A stretch of DNA of 64,000 nt, from positions 1 through 64,000 of the forward strand of contig JAEHKU010000004.1 of NCBI GenBank assembly GCA_016838825.1, given 5' to 3'. This stretch comes from Nitrosopumilales archaeon. GTDB taxonomy: Archaea; Thermoproteota; Nitrososphaeria; Nitrososphaerales; Nitrosopumilaceae. Each line of letters begins with the position of its first letter. Within the stretch, counting starts at the first letter, position 1. The notes under the pieces were generated by a model. It had not been told where the DNA came from, did not search any database, and saw nothing but the letters and a program-made list of their open reading frames with translations. Positions 33,884 to 43,943 of the stretch are shown here, piece by piece. The position numbers and the translations under genes were made by a program.

Positions 33884-35791
33884 GTGTCTAAACTAAATTT
33901 TGATGAAATTGGGTTAAGGGTTGGGCTAGAGATACATCAGCAGCTTTCAACAAAAACTAAATTATTTTGCAATTGTTCTCCACACGAATCAGAGAATTTT
34001 CCAATCAAATTCACTCGTAAATTGAGGTTAACAAAGAGTGAATTAGGCAAATATGATCCAGCTGCAGTCTTTGAGAAAAGCAAATCTAAAACGATCGAAT
34101 ACTATGCAAATCCTTCTAGTAGTTGCCTAGTTGAACAAGATGAAGAGCCACCACATGAAGTTAACAAGGAAGCAAAAGAAATTGCATTAATTATAGCATC
34201 AACACTAGAATCAACCATTTTTAGTGAATTATACATGATGCGAAAGATCGTAATAGATGGTTCTAACACCTCAGGATTTCAAAGAACAATGCTAGTCTCT
34301 CTGGGTGGGCATTTAAAAGTAGATGGAAAGAAAATCGGAGTTCAATCTGTGTGTTTGGAAGAAGACGCTGCAAAACTTCTCAATGACAATGAAAGCACTA
34401 GAAGCTACAGTTTAGATAGACTTGGTATCCCACTAGTTGAAATTGCATTAGAACCAGTCTCTGGTAGACCACATGAAATTAAGAATATCGCGCTAACACT
34501 AGGTCGGCTTTTACGAGCTTCAAAAAGAGTGGCAAGAGGAATAGGGACTATCAGGCAAGATGTTAATGTATCCATCAGTGGGGGTGGGATAATTGAGGTA
34601 AAAGGAGTACAGAAACTCGAACAACTTGAAAAAGTCATTGATTATGAAGCAAAAAGACAACATGGTATGATGATAATATCAAACAAGCTAAAGAACCTAA
34701 AATTAGAAAAAATAACTGAAGAAAATAGTGTTCGGGATGTTACGCAAATTTTCAAAAACTGTAGCTCAAAAATTATTCAAGAAGCACTCAAAAAAGGTGC
34801 GATTGTTAAAGCCATCAGAGTAAGAAAATTTGCAGGTATATTTTGTTTTGAGCCATATCCAGGAATAAGATTAGGTAAAGAACTTGGTGAGCTTGTAAGG
34901 TTTTTTGGAATTGGGGGAATATTTCATTCCGATGAACTTCCGAATTTTGGAATTACCGATACCGAAGTTCAAGGAATTAAAGAAAAGTTGGACCTAAGGC
35001 AAGAGGATGGATTTTTGATTATTGCTGGCGATAATAGCAGAATCAATGTTGCAATTTCCTCTTTAATAAAAAGAATTGAGGCTGCAAAGTTGGGTGTTCC
35101 TTCTGAGACTAGAGCTGCTACACTCACTGGTGAAACTGTATTCCTACGACCAAGACCTGGAGCTTCAAGAATGTATCCTGAAACGGATATTCCTCCAGTA
35201 GGTGTTTCTTCTAAAGAATTACTAGAAGCTCAAAAAAATATTCCAAAATCATGGGATGAAACGTTATCAGAATTACAAAACAAGTATCAATTGAATAGTC
35301 AGCTTACAGAACAAATCTTTGATTCAGATTATTTAGATTTATTCGAAAAAATTTGTAATGATACCAAAGTATCACCAAATTTTGTAACTTCAATTCTTTG
35401 CAGTACTATTACTAACCTAGAGCGACAGGGTTTAGATGGAGCATTGTTAAGAAATGAAGAAATTTACAAATCATTTAGGTTTCTGGCTGATAACAAACTC
35501 ACAAAAGAATCAATAGAAATTATATTTGAGAGAATTATGTCGGGAAAAGTTTCTAGTATAGAAGAAGCTATTGAAAAAATGGATATTACTTCAATTAGTT
35601 TAGAAGAGTTGGATAAAATATTATCCGAAATTGTGAAAAATAATGAATCAGTAATTAAGGAACATGGTACTAGATCTATTAGTATACTAATGGGTAATGC
35701 GATGAAAACATTGCGTGGGAAAGTTGCAGGTCAGAAAATCAGTAATATTTTAGAGAAAAAAATACAAGAAGTGCTAAAATCAAAAAATTAA
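33884..35791 (+). CDS. gatE: Glu-tRNA(Gln) amidotransferase subunit E
   Basis: Kinase/amidase subunit that converts Glu-tRNA(Gln) into Gln-tRNA(Gln). The 635 residues start GLRVGLEIHQQLSTKTKLFCNC, the GatB/E cradle, continue with the Cys-bearing metal site and GNTSGFQRT-type segment (here DGSNTSGFQRTMLVSLGG), and carry the extra AspRS-like insertion typical of GatE (RPGASRMYPETDIPPV near residue 425), ending in the YqeY-like tail. A GTG start is used. Together with tRNA-Gln elsewhere in the window this shows Gln is charged through misacylated Glu-tRNA. Confidence 0.95.
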   Translation: MSKLNFDEIGLRVGLEIHQQLSTKTKLFCNCSPHESENFPIKFTRKLRLTKSELGKYDPAAVFEKSKSKTIEYYANPSSSCLVEQDEEPPHEVNKEAKEIALIIASTLESTIFSELYMMRKIVIDGSNTSGFQRTMLVSLGGHLKVDGKKIGVQSVCLEEDAAKLLNDNESTRSYSLDRLGIPLVEIALEPVSGRPHEIKNIALTLGRLLRASKRVARGIGTIRQDVNVSISGGGIIEVKGVQKLEQLEKVIDYEAKRQHGMMIISNKLKNLKLEKITEENSVRDVTQIFKNCSSKIIQEALKKGAIVKAIRVRKFAGIFCFEPYPGIRLGKELGELVRFFGIGGIFHSDELPNFGITDTEVQGIKEKLDLRQEDGFLIIAGDNSRINVAISSLIKRIEAAKLGVPSETRAATLTGETVFLRPRPGASRMYPETDIPPVGVSSKELLEAQKNIPKSWDETLSELQNKYQLNSQLTEQIFDSDYLDLFEKICNDTKVSPNFVTSILCSTITNLERQGLDGALLRNEEIYKSFRFLADNKLTKESIEIIFERIMSGKVSSIEEAIEKMDITSISLEELDKILSEIVKNNESVIKEHGTRSISILMGNAMKTLRGKVAGQKISNILEKKIQEVLKSKN

Positions 35792-35835
35792 ATATTTTTT
35801 CTCTATACCGTTCTATAGTTAGGCTCTCAAGTCTA

Positions 35836-36087
35836 TTACAGTTTGCGTAGTTTTTTGCCTCTACCAGCACTAACGTAATATCCTTTAGTGTCTGCCGTCT
35901 TGGTTTCCTTTATGTCACTCGCCTTTGTACTTCGGGTTCCACGACCACCAACAAGTCTAAAGTCTGCTGCTTTCTTCAATCTTTCTTGCTGAAGTTTTTT
36001 GTAGTTAGCACCAGCCCAGTTCTGGTCTTTGAGTTCTTCATCTCTAACTTTAGTACCTCGACCACTAACTCTTCTAACTTTTACCAT
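35836..36087 (-). CDS. Small basic protein with repeated GRG motifs
   Basis: 83 residues rich in Lys and Arg. The motif appears three times, SGRGTKVRDEE, GGRGTRSTKAS and SAGRGKKLRKL, separated by a charged helical stretch (NYKKLQQERLKKAADF) and by KETKTADTKGYYV. The composition suggests RNA or ribosome binding, but I cannot match it to a ribosomal protein. It lies between gatE (convergent) and tRNA-Leu, reading the same way as the tRNA, about 60 bases downstream of it. Confidence 0.6.
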   Translation of the reverse strand: MVKVRRVSGRGTKVRDEELKDQNWAGANYKKLQQERLKKAADFRLVGGRGTRSTKASDIKETKTADTKGYYVSAGRGKKLRKL

Positions 36088-36150
36088 AGAGTGGGTTGCA
36101 ATATACTATACTTTAAGGTTGTCCATTTATCGTTTCCAAGATTCCAGAAA

Positions 36151-36235
36151 TGCGGGAAGTGGGATTTGAACCCACGAACTCCTAAGAGATAAGGATCTGA
36201 ACCTTACGCCGTTGGCCAGGCTAGGCGACCCCCGC
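36151..36235 (-). tRNA. tRNA-Leu (CAG)
   Basis: 85-nt class II tRNA with a long variable arm. The acceptor is GCGGGGG/TTCCCGC with discriminator A (the last two pairs are G-U), the anticodon stem TAAGG/CCTTA encloses loop TTCAGAT (anticodon CAG), and the T-arm is GTGGG TTCAAAT CCCAC. No intron. Confidence 0.94.
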
Positions 36236-36326
36236 AACGAAAGAAATCAAGCTTCTTGAATAAGTATTTTTATTGATAAAAAACGAATGAAAAAATACAT
36301 ATTTTAAATTACAATTCCTTAGTTGA

Positions 36327-36497
36327 TTGAAATTTAAAGAAATATACTGTCACAATTGCAAAAAAGTTTTAGGACGATATAACGAAAAATATTTTCCTGA
36401 TGTCAAGATTGCGGAATTGATAAAATCAAATTATGCATCACACATACGCGATGGTCATGAGATAACAATAAAACTTGTAGGAAAGAAAAAATCATAA
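36327..36497 (+). CDS. Small protein with a CxxC knuckle, 56 residues
   Basis: A TTG-started frame: MKFKEIYCHNCKKVLGRYNE, with C8-x2-C11, then a central helix (DVKIAELIKSNYASHIRDG) and a final strand HEITIKLVG followed by KKKS. A TATA-like CATATTTTAAATT lies about 25 bases upstream, consistent with a leaderless start at this TTG. Its layout (one zinc-knuckle half plus His residues) recalls small thaumarchaeal zinc-finger proteins; no function can be given. Confidence 0.55.
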   Translation: MKFKEIYCHNCKKVLGRYNEKYFPDVKIAELIKSNYASHIRDGHEITIKLVGKKKS

Positions 36498-36530
36498 TGC
36501 TTGATTCATTAATCTAATTTGTTAAAATTC

Positions 36531-37115
36531 TTAATTTTGGTGATCTGCAATAGATTTCAATAAAGGAATAGAATCTTTTAGTCTATCAATTCTTTTTGCA
36601 TGAGGATCATTAAATCTAAGATTCCATGGTTGATTGTATATTATTATATTCTTACTAGCACCAACAATTTCTTTTGCATTTATTGGAGAATCATCAATAA
36701 AGACGTCATAATCAAGATTTGCTTTCTCCGGTCCTTCAGGCACTTGTACATATTCTGAGTAATGAATATTCTTGGATCTGAGCCAGTTTTTTACATAGTG
36801 ATTAGTTGACTTTTCTCTAGCAGTTACTATGTCAACTGACCCAATCTTTGACATTTCATCGATATCTAGTGATAACTGTGATTCTGTTGGAGGAATTATT
36901 TCCCAATTTTTCCAGCAGTTAGATAATTCTTCAAAAAAATTGAATTGTTCTATACGGGATCTCTTCCAAAAATCCCACTCAACTATTTCTGATTTTATAA
37001 TAGGTGTTCTTATCTTATTATTATAAGAAATCCATGTTTCAATAACGTCAGCTAGAACACCATCTACATCAAGACCTATTTTTATTTTTCTGGATGAAGT
37101 ATTTTCAGTTTTCAA
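36531..37115 (-). CDS. HAD-family phosphatase, 5'-nucleotidase (NT5C)-like
   Basis: 194 residues. The catalytic DxDG motif is [11 protein letters not shown] near residue 15, motif [13 protein letters not shown] near 101, and the C-terminal acidic motif [12 protein letters not shown] near 136. The small all-helical cap ([16 protein letters not shown]) matches the deoxyribonucleotidase-like NT5C group. It overlaps the end of dnaJ by 11 bases and so is the last gene of the chaperone operon. Confidence 0.75.
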   Translation of the reverse strand: MKTENTSSRKIKIGLDVDGVLADVIETWISYNNKIRTPIIKSEIVEWDFWKRSRIEQFNFFEELSNCWKNWEIIPPTESQLSLDIDEMSKIGSVDIVTAREKSTNHYVKNWLRSKNIHYSEYVQVPEGPEKANLDYDVFIDDSPINAKEIVGASKNIIIYNQPWNLRFNDPHAKRIDRLKDSIPLLKSIADHQN

Positions 37116-38199
37116 AGGAATCTCTAAATTCTTCTAAAATCTTTTTTTGAAGTTTACTAAGCTTAGTAGGTATGTTTACAACAAGTCTCACGTATTGATC
37201 ACCTCGTCCACGACTTCCTTGACGAGGAAGACCCTTACCCTTTAGTTTTATTATTGTGTTAGGTTGAGAGCCTGGCTGAACAGATATTCTTTCTGTGCTC
37301 TCAAGAGTAAGAACTTGAATTGTTGTACCAAGCGCAGCATCAACTACTGAGATGTTTTCGTCATAAAACAAATCTACACCATCTCGCTTAAACTTTGGAT
37401 GTAGTTGAACTCTAATTCTAACGATAAGATCACCATTTACTCCGTTATCGACAGACTCTCCTTCCCCGGCAATTGTATAATCGCCATTATCAACACCAGC
37501 TGGAATATCAAAAGTTAGATGCCTTGTGCCCTTTCGCTTTCCTCTTCCCTTACATCTACTGCACGGTTTTTCTATTATCTTTCCTTGTCCACGACATGTG
37601 TTACATGGTTGAACGGTAACAAAAGTTGAAAATCCCAAACGGCGCGTGGATCTTACTTGACCTTGTCCATTACAAACATTACAATTCACTACTGATGTGC
37701 CTGGTGCAGAGCCAGAACCGTTACAAGTATCGCAATCTACATTTTTTTGAATATCAATTTCTTCACGTTTTCCCTTGAGAACATCCTCAAGTGTGATAGT
37801 AGTCTCATGAATTAGATCCGCGCCTCTTTGCCTGCCAAAACCTCCGAATCCACCGAATCCGCTTTTACTAAAAATTGCTTCAAATATGGAATCAAAACCA
37901 CCACCAGACCCACTAAAGATGTCTTCAAAGTTGACACGAGCACCACGAAATATATCTTCTGTACTGTACCTTCCATCTACACCAGCATGACCATATTGAT
38001 CATAGATTTTTCTTTTTTCTGGATCAGAAAGAACTGCGTATGCTTCCGAAATTTCCTTAAAATGTTCTGGTGCTTCAGAGGACTTGTTCCTATCAGGATG
38101 AAATTTTAGTGCTAGCTTCCTGTATTGTGATTTTATTTCATCAAGTAATGCACTCTTTGATACACCAAGAACTTCATAGTAATCTCGCTTTGCGCTCAT
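37105..38199 (-). CDS. dnaJ: Chaperone DnaJ
   Basis: 364 residues of type A Hsp40. The J domain includes the HPD motif in [11 protein letters not shown] near residue 35, then a Gly/Phe-rich linker ([11 protein letters not shown]), four zinc-binding repeats ([32 protein letters not shown]) and the C-terminal substrate domains. It stimulates the ATPase of DnaK, whose gene lies 42 bases upstream. In archaea this set was acquired from bacteria. Confidence 0.97.
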   Translation of the reverse strand: MSAKRDYYEVLGVSKSALLDEIKSQYRKLALKFHPDRNKSSEAPEHFKEISEAYAVLSDPEKRKIYDQYGHAGVDGRYSTEDIFRGARVNFEDIFSGSGGGFDSIFEAIFSKSGFGGFGGFGRQRGADLIHETTITLEDVLKGKREEIDIQKNVDCDTCNGSGSAPGTSVVNCNVCNGQGQVRSTRRLGFSTFVTVQPCNTCRGQGKIIEKPCSRCKGRGKRKGTRHLTFDIPAGVDNGDYTIAGEGESVDNGVNGDLIVRIRVQLHPKFKRDGVDLFYDENISVVDAALGTTIQVLTLESTERISVQPGSQPNTIIKLKGKGLPRQGSRGRGDQYVRLVVNIPTKLSKLQKKILEEFRDSFEN

Positions 38200-38241
38200 A
38201 TTTTTTGCAGTTATTATTTATTTTTGCAGTATAAATCAGAC

Positions 38242-40122
38242 TCAATTACTGTTTTTCTTATCCTGATCCTTGTTCTGATTTGTACCTTGCTTCTCCGCAG
38301 ATGTTTTTTGTTCTGTAGTTGAACCCGATTGCGAGCCCGCTCCCGCATCTTGATTTGCACCTGGTGTAGGTGTCACATTTTTGTAAAGTTCAGTTGAAAT
38401 TTCATTAACAATATTTTTTAATGCATCAAGTTTAGTTTTTATCTCAGTAGAACCTTTGTCAAGGACTTCCTTTAATTCTTTCATGGCATCAGTAATTTTG
38501 ATTCCTTGTTCTTGGGTGATTTTGTCTTTCAAGTCTTGGTTTACAAGCTTCTCAACTGTATAGATATAACTCTCTGCTTCGTTTTTTAATTCAACCTCTT
38601 CTCTCTTCTTTTTATCTTCCTCAGCAAATTTCTCTGCATCTTGTTTCAGTTTTTCAATTTCATCCTTTGAAAGTTTGAGACTTGCTTCTATTGTGATTTT
38701 TGCCTCCTTTTTAGTAGCCAGATCCGTTGCGCCTACGTTGATAATTCCATTTGCATCAATATCAAATTTCACTTCGATTTGTGGAACACCTCTTGGTGCA
38801 GGGAGAATTCCAGTTAGATTAAAACTCCCAAGTGATACATTATCAGCAGCCATTGGTCTTTCACCCTGAACAACGTGTATAGTAACAGCAGTCTGGTTGT
38901 CAGCTGCAGTTGTAAAGACTTTGGTTTTTGACGTTGGAATCGTTGTATTTCTTTGTATTAGAGATTCGCGAACACCGCCCAATACTTCTACACCTAGTGT
39001 AAGTGGTGTAACATCAAGAAGTACAATGTCGCTAGTTACATCTCCAGCTATTATTCCTGCTTGAATTGCAGCCCCAATCGCAACTGCCTCCATCGGATCA
39101 ACACCAGATTCTGACTCCTTACCTATAACAGAAGCCAAGAATTTTTTTACAAGCGGCATTCTTGTAGGTCCTCCCACCATTACAATTTTGTTAATGTCCG
39201 AAGGTGAAATCTTTGCATCTTCAAGGGCCTTAGTAACAGACGGTCTGCATTTTTCCACTATGGGGTTAATGAGTTCTTCCAGTTTTGCTCTAGTAAGTCT
39301 TAATTCCAAATTTTTTGGACCAGATTGATCTTGATAAATGAACGGAAGATTGATGTCAGTTTCCATTATTGATGATAGCTCTATCTTTGCTTTTTCTGCT
39401 GCTTCTCTAATTCTAGACATTGCAGTTTTATCAGTAGAGAGATCTGTGCCGTGTTTCTTTTTGAATTCGTCTAAAATGTAATCCATAATTATATTATCCA
39501 TATCAGTGCCACCCAGCTGTGTATCTCCTGATGTACTCATAACTTCGAATACACCTCCACCTAATTCCATTATAGTAACATCAAGTGTACCACCACCAAA
39601 ATCAAATACCAAAATTTTCATTTCCTCTTTAGATCTATCTAAACCAAATGCAAGTGAAGCTGCAGTAGGTTCGTTAATTATTCTTACAACATCTAGTCCA
39701 GCCACTGTTCCAGCATCTTTGGTGGCCTGTCTTTGATTATCATCAAAATAAGCCGGTACAGTGATAACAGCTTTTTCTATTTTTTCTCCAACAAATGCTT
39801 CTGTATCTTTTTTTATTTTTTGAAGTATAAACGCAGAGATCTGCTGCGGTTTGTACTCTTTTCCATTCAGTTTAAAAATATGATCAGATCCCATCTTTCT
39901 TTTAAAAGCTATAACAGTACCTGTTGGATTTGTTACTGCTTGCCTCCTTGCTGGTTCACCTACTAGAAGATCCCCATCTTTCGAGAATGCAACGACGGAT
40001 GGAAATGCTTTGCCTCCAACTGTTGCACCTTCGGCTGCAGGAACAATTGTTGGCTTCCCACCCAGCACTACAGCTGCAGCAGAATTACTTGTACCTAAAT
40101 CTATACCCATAATCTTAGCCAT
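38242..40122 (-). CDS. dnaK: Chaperone DnaK (Hsp70)
   Basis: 626 residues. The ATPase domain starts [16 protein letters not shown], with [12 protein letters not shown] near residue 180 and [10 protein letters not shown] near 325; the substrate domain carries [16 protein letters not shown] and the lid is a coiled segment from about 490. The C-terminal tail is a Gly/Gln/Ser/Thr-rich low-complexity stretch (about 595-626) rather than the usual EEVD-type end. Its start overlaps the grpE stop by eight bases, so the two are coupled. Confidence 0.97.
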   Translation of the reverse strand: MAKIMGIDLGTSNSAAAVVLGGKPTIVPAAEGATVGGKAFPSVVAFSKDGDLLVGEPARRQAVTNPTGTVIAFKRKMGSDHIFKLNGKEYKPQQISAFILQKIKKDTEAFVGEKIEKAVITVPAYFDDNQRQATKDAGTVAGLDVVRIINEPTAASLAFGLDRSKEEMKILVFDFGGGTLDVTIMELGGGVFEVMSTSGDTQLGGTDMDNIIMDYILDEFKKKHGTDLSTDKTAMSRIREAAEKAKIELSSIMETDINLPFIYQDQSGPKNLELRLTRAKLEELINPIVEKCRPSVTKALEDAKISPSDINKIVMVGGPTRMPLVKKFLASVIGKESESGVDPMEAVAIGAAIQAGIIAGDVTSDIVLLDVTPLTLGVEVLGGVRESLIQRNTTIPTSKTKVFTTAADNQTAVTIHVVQGERPMAADNVSLGSFNLTGILPAPRGVPQIEVKFDIDANGIINVGATDLATKKEAKITIEASLKLSKDEIEKLKQDAEKFAEEDKKKREEVELKNEAESYIYTVEKLVNQDLKDKITQEQGIKITDAMKELKEVLDKGSTEIKTKLDALKNIVNEISTELYKNVTPTPGANQDAGAGSQSGSTTEQKTSAEKQGTNQNKDQDKKNSN

Positions 40123-40684
40123 TTTTATCTACTACTTCCTTTGAGGTATTTGGTTTTTTCGAAATTTCAACTAAACTAGGTCTCAATATTCTATCACTTA
40201 ATTTATACCCCTTCCTAATTTCATTTGTTATCGTACCATCATCAAGAAGTGGATCTTCTTTTACTGAAATGGCTTCATGTATGGTCGGATCAAAAATTTC
40301 GCCCAATGCTACGATGGGAGTTACTTCATGTTCTAAAAGCAGAGCATTCATATTTTTTATAATTGCTTCAAGTCCTTCTACGTTGATTTTCTGCTTTGCT
40401 AAAACATCTTTTCCTCTAATGAAATCATCATAAATTGTCAAAAACTTTAGCATAAGCTTATCCACTTGAGAATTTACGTTTGTTTCAATATCAATACTAG
40501 TCCTTTTTTTCAAGTTATCAAAATCAGCAAGTGAGCGTTTTAGCTTTTCTTCACATGATTTGACATTATTTTTTTCATTTTCAAGCTGTTCCTTTAATTC
40601 AGCAATAGTAGGATCATCGATCTTCCCTACTCTAGCACTCTCTTCCTTGGATGCCTTAATAGACTCATCAGTTTCTTCAGACAA
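40115..40684 (-). CDS. grpE: Nucleotide exchange factor GrpE
   Basis: 189 residues: a long N-terminal coiled coil ([20 protein letters not shown] to about residue 75) and the C-terminal beta wing with [15 protein letters not shown] and [20 protein letters not shown], the GrpE signature. It speeds ADP release from DnaK. First chaperone gene of the operon, directly behind the Rossmann-like gene at 40723. Confidence 0.94.
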   Translation of the reverse strand: MSEETDESIKASKEESARVGKIDDPTIAELKEQLENEKNNVKSCEEKLKRSLADFDNLKKRTSIDIETNVNSQVDKLMLKFLTIYDDFIRGKDVLAKQKINVEGLEAIIKNMNALLLEHEVTPIVALGEIFDPTIHEAISVKEDPLLDDGTITNEIRKGYKLSDRILRPSLVEISKKPNTSKEVVDKNG

Positions 40685-40722
40685 ATCGAGATGGTTTGAG
40701 AATAAGTCTTATTTTATTTTTC

Positions 40723-41859
40723 TTAAATTATCTCACACAGTGGGTTAGTTTTTATCATTATGAGATCTTCACCTTTCCCCTTTTTACTTAGATTATCGTA
40801 ATCAAATTTTGAACATAGAACAAGAATTGTAGTTTTATCGTTATGGAAAAGATCTGGTGAAGGGCCCTGAGCTGTTTCAACATCGCTTATGTAATCACGT
40901 AATCTCGTTACAATTGAATTTAACATATCAGCTCTGTCCCCTCGCATTTCATATGGATCTAATGTCCATGCCAGCACAACCTTTGTTCTGCTAGCTTTAA
41001 GGTCATTTTTCTTTAGTGTGGAACGAATTTCATCTACAAGTCGTTTTACATATCCATCAATTCCCTTTAAACTGCCATTAATAAGGTACATAGGTGTAGT
41101 TGCGCCTTCAAATGAAGATCCAAGTGATCGTAGATCGTATAATCCGTTAATCATATCATCGAGGAAAAGATTTTTAAATTCATCTCTAATCAGTCCATCT
41201 CTTGTGACTTCATCCTGAGCAAATTTGCATACCTCGAGTATACTACACAATCCTGAAAATTGTGACAGAATGTTAATTGCATGAAAAAGTTCAGACGAAG
41301 AAACTGGTACAACACTTTTTTCTTTTTTACCAGTAGAAAGAAGATTGATTAATTTAGGATCTTTTTTGCTATTAAAAGCACCTATTTCTTCGGGAGCTTG
41401 ATTTTTTGTTTTCAAAGGATAGTAAAAGTATGAAATAGATTTGCCTACTTCAAGACCAGTTACATGCTCTAAAAGAGAAATATTTTCGTTATTCCCACCG
41501 ATCCCTGTGGGAAGATTGTAAATTACTGAACTGCCCTTCTCCAAGTATTGAGTGGCATCCTTGAATTTAGAACGAACTTCCATTTTTGCATCATCTCCAG
41601 TTTTTCGTATTCTAGGAGTAAAAAATAGATACTTAGAACGCGCAATTGCTACGTCAATTGGTTCAAGGGCAAGTAATGGTTCGTCTTCTTTTAGAGATGC
41701 TACATTAGGATACGTTTTTGCAATATCTGGCTTTAGAGAAATTGCCATATGTGCAGATTCATCTATAATGAATACTTCAGCATTTTTGATCGCCATCTGA
41801 CAAGCAAGTGCGTAACCCTCTGAGCTAAGACCATACACAGCCACTTTAGGTCCTTTCAT
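40723..41859 (-). CDS. Rossmann-fold protein upstream of the chaperone operon, unknown substrate
   Basis: 378 residues. The N-terminus VAVYGLSSEGYALACQMAIK resembles the NAD-binding fold of nucleotide-sugar dehydrogenases (Gly-x-Ser-x-x-Gly here instead of GxGxxG), followed by FIIDESAHMA. A later helical region (about 190-245) is dehydrogenase-like, and the end (KVVLAWTLDPYEMRGD, then TILVLCSKFDYDN) is unusual. No catalytic Cys loop is evident. It ends 38 bases before grpE on the same strand, so it may be part of that transcript. Its function is unknown. Confidence 0.55.
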   Translation of the reverse strand: MKGPKVAVYGLSSEGYALACQMAIKNAEVFIIDESAHMAISLKPDIAKTYPNVASLKEDEPLLALEPIDVAIARSKYLFFTPRIRKTGDDAKMEVRSKFKDATQYLEKGSSVIYNLPTGIGGNNENISLLEHVTGLEVGKSISYFYYPLKTKNQAPEEIGAFNSKKDPKLINLLSTGKKEKSVVPVSSSELFHAINILSQFSGLCSILEVCKFAQDEVTRDGLIRDEFKNLFLDDMINGLYDLRSLGSSFEGATTPMYLINGSLKGIDGYVKRLVDEIRSTLKKNDLKASRTKVVLAWTLDPYEMRGDRADMLNSIVTRLRDYISDVETAQGPSPDLFHNDKTTILVLCSKFDYDNLSKKGKGEDLIMIKTNPLCEII

Positions 41860-41923
41860 ATGATGCAGTTTGAGACTAAGGCTAAGAAAAACTTTTACAA
41901 CTTGAAAATTCTATCCAGAATGC

Positions 41924-42961
41924 TTGAAAATTTGGATTGATTTGCTTACTCCAAAACAACTTCTTTTTTTTGAATCGATGATAAATCGATTGCGTAAACA
42001 TAACAAAATTCTTTGTACCTCACGAAACTATAGAGAAGTTAAAAAGCTTGCAGAAATTAGAAAAATGAAGCTCAAATTTGTTGGAAAACATGGTGGTGCA
42101 GACAAATTTGATAAATTACATGCAAGCATCAAAAGATTGAGTTTACTTTCAGAAATAATAGAAAATTTTGATCCTGATATAACTATTAGTTTTTGCTCTC
42201 CTGAAGCAACTAGAATTTCCTATGGACTTGGGATCAAACATATAGCTTTTTCAGATTCGCCCCATGCCAAAGCGGTGATGACCCTTTCAATACCTTTTAT
42301 TGAAAAGCTATTGAAACCATGGATTATACCAAACAGAGAATTTACAAGGTATGGTATTACAAAGAAAAATATTCTATCCTACAAAGCTATAGATGCAGCA
42401 TTAATTGTAAAACACAAACCAAAAACTAACTATCGTATTAATTTCTCTTTGAAAGATGCTAAAACTATACTAATCAGAACTGATGAATCAGACGCTGCAT
42501 ATTTTTCTCAAAAAAACAATCGTCTCATTCCGATCATTGATAAAATTCTACGTGAATTTAAAGAATACAACATCATAGTCTTATGTAGATATAATTGGCA
42601 AATACGGGAGCTCAGAAAGAAGTTTGGTAGAAAAGTTGTGTTGGATAAAGTGATTGATGGTGAAGTATTACTAAACCAGACTGACTTTTTTGTTGGAGGT
42701 GGAGGAACAATGACAGCACAAGCCGCCTTGATGGGAATTCCGACCATCTCCTATAATTCTGTACCAAATCATATTGAAAGATACCTTGTTAGAAAAAAAC
42801 TTGTGAAAAGAGAAACAAATCCAAGAAAAATTGTTGTGTATATCAGAAAGAAACTCAATGAGAAAGATATTGAATCTAAAAAGAGAGCGCGTCAAATATT
42901 GAATTCAATGGAAGATCCTTTTCCGAAACTTGTTAAAGTCATCAAATCCATTACAAAATAA
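41924..42961 (+). CDS. DUF354 family protein (GT-B-like)
   Basis: 345 residues beginning KIWIDLLTPKQLLFFESM, the typical DUF354 N-terminus, with DPDITISFCSPEATR near residue 85 and a C-terminal GT-B-like half containing DFFVGGGGTMTAQAALMGIP near 250 and SVPNHIERYLVRKKL. Family members are suspected glycosyltransferases, related in fold to UDP-GlcNAc 2-epimerase. A TTG start is used. Divergent from the Rossmann gene at 40723. Confidence 0.78.
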   Translation: MKIWIDLLTPKQLLFFESMINRLRKHNKILCTSRNYREVKKLAEIRKMKLKFVGKHGGADKFDKLHASIKRLSLLSEIIENFDPDITISFCSPEATRISYGLGIKHIAFSDSPHAKAVMTLSIPFIEKLLKPWIIPNREFTRYGITKKNILSYKAIDAALIVKHKPKTNYRINFSLKDAKTILIRTDESDAAYFSQKNNRLIPIIDKILREFKEYNIIVLCRYNWQIRELRKKFGRKVVLDKVIDGEVLLNQTDFFVGGGGTMTAQAALMGIPTISYNSVPNHIERYLVRKKLVKRETNPRKIVVYIRKKLNEKDIESKKRARQILNSMEDPFPKLVKVIKSITK

Positions 42962-43048
42962 TAGACTAGTTTTAAATGAAGAAAAAACTGATTTCTAAAT
43001 TACGTGAATAACATTATAAAGGAACTGAAATAAAATTCATCGCCCGGC

Positions 43049-43137
43049 AGCCCGGTAGAGAAAAAATCACCGAATGTAGCGGTCAAGCATGGGGGCCTTT
43101 GGAGCCCTTGACCCCAGTTCGAATCTGGGCCGGGCTA
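43049..43137 (+). tRNA. tRNA-Gln (TTG) with a 16-nt noncanonical intron in the D-arm
   Basis: Mature acceptor AGCCCGG/CCGGGCT with discriminator A; anticodon stem GGGGC/GCCCT around CTTTGGA (anticodon TTG); T-arm CCCAG TTCGAAT CTGGG. Between positions 10 and 11 lies an insertion at 43059-43074 (AGAAAAAATCACCGAA). It folds as a bulge-helix-bulge: central helix CGGT/ACCG, 5' bulge AGA, 3' bulge AAT, cuts AG^A and AA^T. Splicing gives CGGTAG-TGTAGCGG, the standard D-arm. Confidence 0.93.
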
Positions 43138-43172
43138 CTTTGTTTTGATGATTTAATTGAATTATGTGATTG

Positions 43173-43943
43173 TTACAAATCTAATTTTGTAAGAAGCTTA
43201 GTGGCAATTACAAACGAAATCAATGCCATTACAACAAGTACGGTCATCTCCATTAATACAAAATTATTGAAAGTGCCAAAAATTCCTGCTCTAATAACAT
43301 CAACGAGGTATGTGAGTGGATTAAGATAAAATGCTGTGGAAAGTGGCTCAGGGACCCCAGCTACGGGATAAAATGCTGTACTAACAAATGCAAAAAACAA
43401 AAATACTGTGTTTATTATTACATTGAAGCCTTCACTTGATTTCAATCTAGTCGATATTATTGAGGCAATAGAACCAAATAGTATAGAACCTACAACTGCA
43501 GCGAAAACCAAAATTGGAATAGTAAAAATATTAAATTCTACAAATTCGAAAAAAAGTGGATATCCTACCAAGACTATAAGAGTAGCACTAATCAGACCAA
43601 CTATGCCAATTGTGTAAATATTGCCTAGAATGTAATTAGATCTAGTAAATGGCCCAACAAGAATTTGCTCAAACATTCCGTGTCGTCTATCATTCCAAAT
43701 TATTATGCCAGATACAAGTGTACTATTCATTATATTGAATCCGATCATACCAGAAGCCAAGTATGCTGGATAATTCATGTTACTATTTCCGAATGGTACA
43801 AAATCTATTAGGGCAGAATAAGCAAATCCAGCAACAAAAATGTAAATTAGTGGAAAAATAACTTGCCATAATAGATAACCTGGATTAATAGAAATAGTGA
43901 GATTTCTAATTACTAGTCTAACTATTGGATGCATCGGATTCAT
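43173..43943 (-). CDS. ABC-2 type transporter permease
   Basis: 256 residues with about six membrane helices. Segments such as NPGYLLWQVIFPLIYIFVAG, the ABC-2 motif region WNDRRHGMFEQILVGPFTRS near residue 84 and NPLTYLVDVIRAGIFG near 212 are characteristic. It pairs with the ATPase encoded directly upstream (26-base overlap). This DrrB-like exporter could move lipids, drugs or polysaccharides; the cargo is not evident. Confidence 0.9.
   Translation of the reverse strand: MNPMHPIVRLVIRNLTISINPGYLLWQVIFPLIYIFVAGFAYSALIDFVPFGNSNMNYPAYLASGMIGFNIMNSTLVSGIIIWNDRRHGMFEQILVGPFTRSNYILGNIYTIGIVGLISATLIVLVGYPLFFEFVEFNIFTIPILVFAAVVGSILFGSIASIISTRLKSSEGFNVIINTVFLFFAFVSTAFYPVAGVPEPLSTAFYLNPLTYLVDVIRAGIFGTFNNFVLMEMTVLVVMALISFVIATKLLTKLDL

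Noticed and set aside
35986-36192. Forward frame ending in a WDLNPRTP-like sequence over tRNA-Leu
   Set aside because: The peptide is the antisense translation of the tRNA T-arm, a common artefact near tRNAs, and there is no integrase next to it.
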